Of a DNA stretch of 43,724 nt, positions 41,167-43,724 are shown piece after piece (the stretch's first letter is position 1; each line of letters opens with the position of its first letter). The DNA lies in NCBI GenBank assembly GCA_046262315.1, contig JBHEMZ010000056.1, positions 1 through 43,724 of the forward strand, given 5' to 3'. Position numbers and translations under genes: made by a program. The notes beneath the pieces are model-generated. The model did no database searches. It saw nothing but the letters and a program-made list of their open reading frames with translations, and had not been told where the DNA came from. The DNA comes from JACVRM01 sp046262315. GTDB lineage: Bacteria > Actinomycetota > Thermoleophilia > Gaiellales > Gaiellaceae.

Positions 41167-41595
41167 GTGACAAGACCACCACTGGACCCGGCGCGAGGTG
41201 CGGAGGCGGCGAGGAAGCTCAAACGTTTGGGCGTCAAGGGCATCCTCATCAAAGCCGCAGAGCTTGGTTACATCACGCAGGTGGCGTGCAAGATGCCCGA
41301 GTGCTTCTGCCCCGAAGAGCTCGGCGGTGCTTGTCACTTTGAGCCGGTCACTGAGGAACTGAGCGACTGGATGCCGACCCACGAGCATTTCCCACGCTCC
41401 AAGCGAGAAGGCGGGCATAGAAGTCTCGACAACGCTGTCCTAGCCCACCGCCTCTGCAACAGGATCGACTATTCGATTACCGTTGGGCGGCCGTACGCGA
41501 GAGACCTCGAAGAGTCAGAAAAGCGCGCGAAGGAGGATGTCCCGTGCGCCGTGGAATTTCGCTGCGGCGGTCCCGGTGTGACAGTCAGGCGCTGA
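41167..41595 (+). CDS. HNH-type nuclease, C-terminus replaced by IS sequence
   Basis: The protein reads 142 residues. A basic N-terminal helix (AEAARKLKRLGVKGILIKAA) precedes Cys ligands in CKMPECFCP. The HNH core follows: THEHFPRSKREGG (71-83), Asn89 in SLDNAVLAHRLCNRI. The His-Asn-His order with the Cys pair fits a beta-beta-alpha-metal nuclease. From residue 125 onwards (position 41538) the sequence belongs to the IS256 left end. Joining the DNA on the far side of the element (from 43005) gives AKEEPRAKPPGA and a stop, a plausible native tail. The core is intact, so activity may survive. Start is GTG 41167. Confidence 0.65.
   Translation: MTRPPLDPARGAEAARKLKRLGVKGILIKAAELGYITQVACKMPECFCPEELGGACHFEPVTEELSDWMPTHEHFPRSKREGGHRSLDNAVLAHRLCNRIDYSITVGRPYARDLEESEKRAKEDVPCAVEFRCGGPGVTVRR
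41538..41574 (+). repeat. IS256 left inverted repeat
   Basis: It begins TGTCCCGT and ends GGCGGTCCC. It matches the reverse complement of the right end at most positions, with one two-base gap. It overlaps the last part of the HNH reading frame. Confidence 0.75.
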
Positions 41596-42898
41596 GGACG
41601 ATAGCGACCTCCTTGCTCGGGGTGCGAGCGGCATTGGCGTGACGGCGAGCATCGTGGTCGCGTTCGATCGCGATGACGAGCGTGGCGAGCTCGCGGTAGC
41701 CGATGATCTTCCGAAACTGCTTCTCGGCTTCGAGCATGCCGGCGGCGGTCCAGCGGAGCGCCATCTCACCCGACGACCAGCGCTTCACGTTGCGCTGGCT
41801 GCGGCGGACGATCTCGAGCATCGACTCGCACGGGTTCGTGCTCTCGAGCGTGCGCTTGAGTGAGCCGGTGAGGCCGAGCCGGGTGAGCGTCAGCGTCTCC
41901 TCCATTCCTTCGCGCAGCGAGCCGGCCGCACCGGGGTAACTGCGCTCGAGCTCCGAGGCGAGCACTCGCAGCTGGTCGAGCGCGCGCGCGTGGCCGTCTG
42001 CCGCCCACGCTCGGCGCAGCCGCTGCTTGACCGTCGGCCGCTCGCGCTCGGGCAGATGGTCGAGCACGTTGCGCTCCTTGTGCCGCACGCAGCGCTGGAC
42101 TGGCGCGTCGCCGAAGACGGAGCGGATCGCCCGGCGCAGCGCCTTCGAGCCGTCGACGACGAACAGGATCCCCTGCTCGGGATCGAGCCCGCGCTCGACC
42201 AGGTCCGAGAGCAGCGCGGTGGCCACGGTCGCGTTCTCGGTCGAGCCCTCCCAGAGCCCGAGCGGGTTCTTGACGCCCTCGGTCGTGATCCCGAGCGCGA
42301 CCACGCAGCAGCGTCCCTGCAGCTCGAGCCCGTCGATCATCATCACTGCCAGCCTGACGTCCTCGAGGCGGCGGCTCGTCAGCTCGCCCATTGCGAGGCG
42401 TGTCCGCTCGACGAAGGTGCGCGAGACCGCTGACTTCGTCGTCGACCGCGCCGCCTGCTCGACCTCGGCGCCGACCGGCTCCTGCGTGCGCCGGTAGCGG
42501 CGGGTCGAGACGCCGGCGAGTATCCGCTCCAGCAGCGAGCGCGACAGCGGATCGCGGTCGGCGAAGTACTCGTAGGTCTGCAGCCCGATCTCCGTGCGGC
42601 CGTCGGCGCTGCGCACACGCGGCCGCTCGACCGCGACCCTGCGGCCGCCGAGCGTCACCTCGCCCGACTCGTGGCCGTGCCGCACAGCCGTGCACTCCGG
42701 ATCGTGCGTGCCCTTCGGGCCGACGACGTCGACGACCTCTTCCTCGAGCAGCTCGACGAGCACGCCGAGGCCGACGCCGACGCTCAGCGCGAGCAGCCCC
42801 TCCTTCGCCGAGCCGACCAACTCGCCCAGCGCCTCCTGCACGCGCGCCGGCAACGCCATCTCGTCCATGCTCGCCTGCGCGAGCGATACGTTCTTCAC
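41585..42898 (-). CDS. IS256-family transposase
   Basis: This 437-residue DDE transposase (Transposase_mut family) has the catalytic Asp in MMIDGLELQG, the second Asp in VVDGSKALRRAI and the Glu in LESTNPCESMLEI. It also has VPRCVRHK-like CVRHKERNVLDHLP, as usual for this family. The start is GTG 42898 behind AAAGGAGG by 8 bases. The longer frame upstream lies outside the transposase homology. It appears complete, so the element may be mobile. The gene faces away from the HNH gene it interrupts. Confidence 0.9.
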   Translation of the reverse strand: MKNVSLAQASMDEMALPARVQEALGELVGSAKEGLLALSVGVGLGVLVELLEEEVVDVVGPKGTHDPECTAVRHGHESGEVTLGGRRVAVERPRVRSADGRTEIGLQTYEYFADRDPLSRSLLERILAGVSTRRYRRTQEPVGAEVEQAARSTTKSAVSRTFVERTRLAMGELTSRRLEDVRLAVMMIDGLELQGRCCVVALGITTEGVKNPLGLWEGSTENATVATALLSDLVERGLDPEQGILFVVDGSKALRRAIRSVFGDAPVQRCVRHKERNVLDHLPERERPTVKQRLRRAWAADGHARALDQLRVLASELERSYPGAAGSLREGMEETLTLTRLGLTGSLKRTLESTNPCESMLEIVRRSQRNVKRWSSGEMALRWTAAGMLEAEKQFRKIIGYRELATLVIAIERDHDARRHANAARTPSKEVAIVLSA

Positions 42899-42965
42899 GG
42901 CGGTTCCTCCTTTCGATCTTCGACGGATCGCCCACCACGCTCCCAAGCGGAGCGGACGGGCAGGA

Positions 42966-43004
42966 GGGACCGCCGACCTACGAAGTTCTACGAGCTACGG
43001 GACA
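42966..43004 (-). repeat. IS256 right inverted repeat
   Basis: It starts GGGACCGCC and ends ACGGGACA on the plus strand. Read on the minus strand it lines up with the left repeat from TGTCCCGT to GGCGGTCCC. Confidence 0.75.
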
Positions 43005-43058
43005 ACCTCGCGCGAAGCCGCCGGGAGCTTAATCGCGCCGTCCGTGCGCGCTCACTGA

Positions 43059-43724
43059 TCAGATTTCATCGTCAGCCTCAGCAACGAGCGGCGCCGCCGC
43101 GAGGCTCAGCACGCCGCTCACGGCGATCTGTTCGAACGCTTCCTTGGCCCACACAACGAGATCGTCAGGGAGGTTCGGTCGTGCGAGAAAGTCGTCGTCG
43201 AGCGGAAGGGCGCGCCATAGCGCACTGTCCTTCCAGTTGTCGAAGTGTGTGCGGGCGAGCGCGCTGATTGCCTCCTTCGCCTCCGGCGACCGATCATCCG
43301 ACGGGTAGCGAGCCGAGACCACAAATCGAAAGTCCTGCCATGCCCATAGCTGCGCCCAAACGCGCATCTCGCCTCCAGCCGGAACGAGAAAGCCGACCGT
43401 TACTTCCGGGCGGCGCCCAGCATTGACCGGGCCGGCGAGCTCGCCCCGAGCGTCACGCTGAAGCTCGGGGAACGCCGGCTCAAGTGCTTCGCGGAGCGCG
43501 TACAGGAGCGGGTAGCGCAGGTCCTCCATGAACGCGACGGCGTGCCGCCGCGCCTCGTTGCTCTGCGCCCACGCGCGCAGCAACTCCGGCTTCACCTCTG
43601 TCACACCCATCGAGCCCTCATTGTCGAGAACGTCCCAAAGAAGCGGCCACTGCTCCCCAATCTCGGCGCTCGATGGCCGTAGCGCACGCAGCTTATGAAA
43701 CAGCGACCGCCACGAGACGGAGCC
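43059..43724 (-). CDS. Hypothetical protein, N-terminus beyond the right edge
   Basis: At least 222 codons are open on the minus strand up to the window edge. The part before ATG 43610 (SWRSLFHKLRALRPSSAEIG, then EQWPLLWDVLDNEGSMG) reads as real protein, so the true start lies outside. The visible part is helical and soluble, with RHAVAFMEDLRYPLLYALRE, a beta stretch PEVTVGFLVPAGGEMRVWAQ, and a final acidic DDEI. No family was recognised. It could be a further accessory gene of the defence island, by position only. Confidence 0.55.
   Translation of the reverse strand, partial: GSVSWRSLFHKLRALRPSSAEIGEQWPLLWDVLDNEGSMGVTEVKPELLRAWAQSNEARRHAVAFMEDLRYPLLYALREALEPAFPELQRDARGELAGPVNAGRRPEVTVGFLVPAGGEMRVWAQLWAWQDFRFVVSARYPSDDRSPEAKEAISALARTHFDNWKDSALWRALPLDDDFLARPNLPDDLVVWAKEAFEQIAVSGVLSLAAAPLVAEADDEI

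Larger units (their letters stand above)
41538..43004. mobile_element. Complete IS256-family insertion sequence
   Basis: This 1467-bp element is bounded by imperfect inverted repeats of about 37-39 bp: left 41538-41574 beginning TGTCCCGT, right 42966-43004 ending ACGGGACA. It holds one transposase gene on the minus strand. The flanks (AAGGAGGA on the left, ACCTCGCG on the right) are not the 8-9 bp duplication that IS256 elements normally leave. So it may have lost a copy by recombination or inserted in an unusual way. It splits the C-terminal end of the HNH gene. Confidence 0.8.

Noticed and set aside
1..43724. CRISPR array
   Set aside because: No regularly spaced direct repeats were seen anywhere, and no cas genes.

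Overview
The window is very GC-rich, has the codon bias and GTG/TTG starts of a high-GC Gram-positive, and carries families typical of Actinomycetota: DUF6766 and DUF6529 membrane proteins, an F420/NADP-type oxidoreductase, PASTA repeats, paired membrane-associated GTPases, and a cyclase/NTPase/WD40 regulator. I infer an actinobacterium, perhaps of the class Thermoleophilia, but no ribosomal marker is present to prove it.

Layout. 0-1.8 kb is debris: the 5' end of an IS110-type transposase, a doubly truncated IS5-type transposase, a frameshifted membrane protein and the N-terminal stump of a sensor histidine kinase. 1.9-7.2 kb is intact: an NrtR-like regulator, an MDR oxidoreductase, and two translationally coupled dynamin-like GTPases. 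7.2-9.4 kb has a degenerate tRNA-like sequence, a secreted HYR-domain protein and a decayed response regulator with a cyclase remnant. 9.4-12.7 kb holds a DUF4396 protein and a complete copper-resistance operon copZ-copA-csoR with a CsoR-type operator inside its promoter. 12.7-17.3 kb is a pseudogene cluster: an SDR stub, a BBE-type FAD oxidase and a cyclase-NTPase-WD40 regulator, the last two fused in frame and both frameshifted. 17.5-30.8 kb is housekeeping and surface genes: an MMPL transporter, a cysteine synthase-like enzyme, a DUF6529/cytochrome c pair, adenosine deaminase, a large secreted protein, an M29 aminopeptidase, DUF6766 with a coupled 23-residue ORF, and a PASTA protein. 30.8-33.6 kb has a long coiled-coil protein, an F420/NADP oxidoreductase and a VOC protein.

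33.6-43.7 kb looks like a horizontally acquired defence island. It contains a Type III restriction-modification pair (mod, res) of visibly lower GC, a three-gene cassette of unrecognised function (small membrane protein, 43-residue acidic peptide, 250-residue soluble protein), a membrane-anchored Mrr-type nuclease with a zinc ribbon, and an HNH nuclease whose C-terminus is cut by a complete IS256-family element. A partial gene runs off the right edge.

Frameshifts are not spread evenly. Roughly fifteen indels, many in short homopolymers, fall in about ten dispensable genes, while more than 20 kb of long ORFs (GTPases, copA, MMPL, res, the 833-residue secreted protein) have none. This favours real gene decay over random sequencing error, although read data would be needed to settle it. 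No rRNA, intact tRNA or CRISPR array was found.
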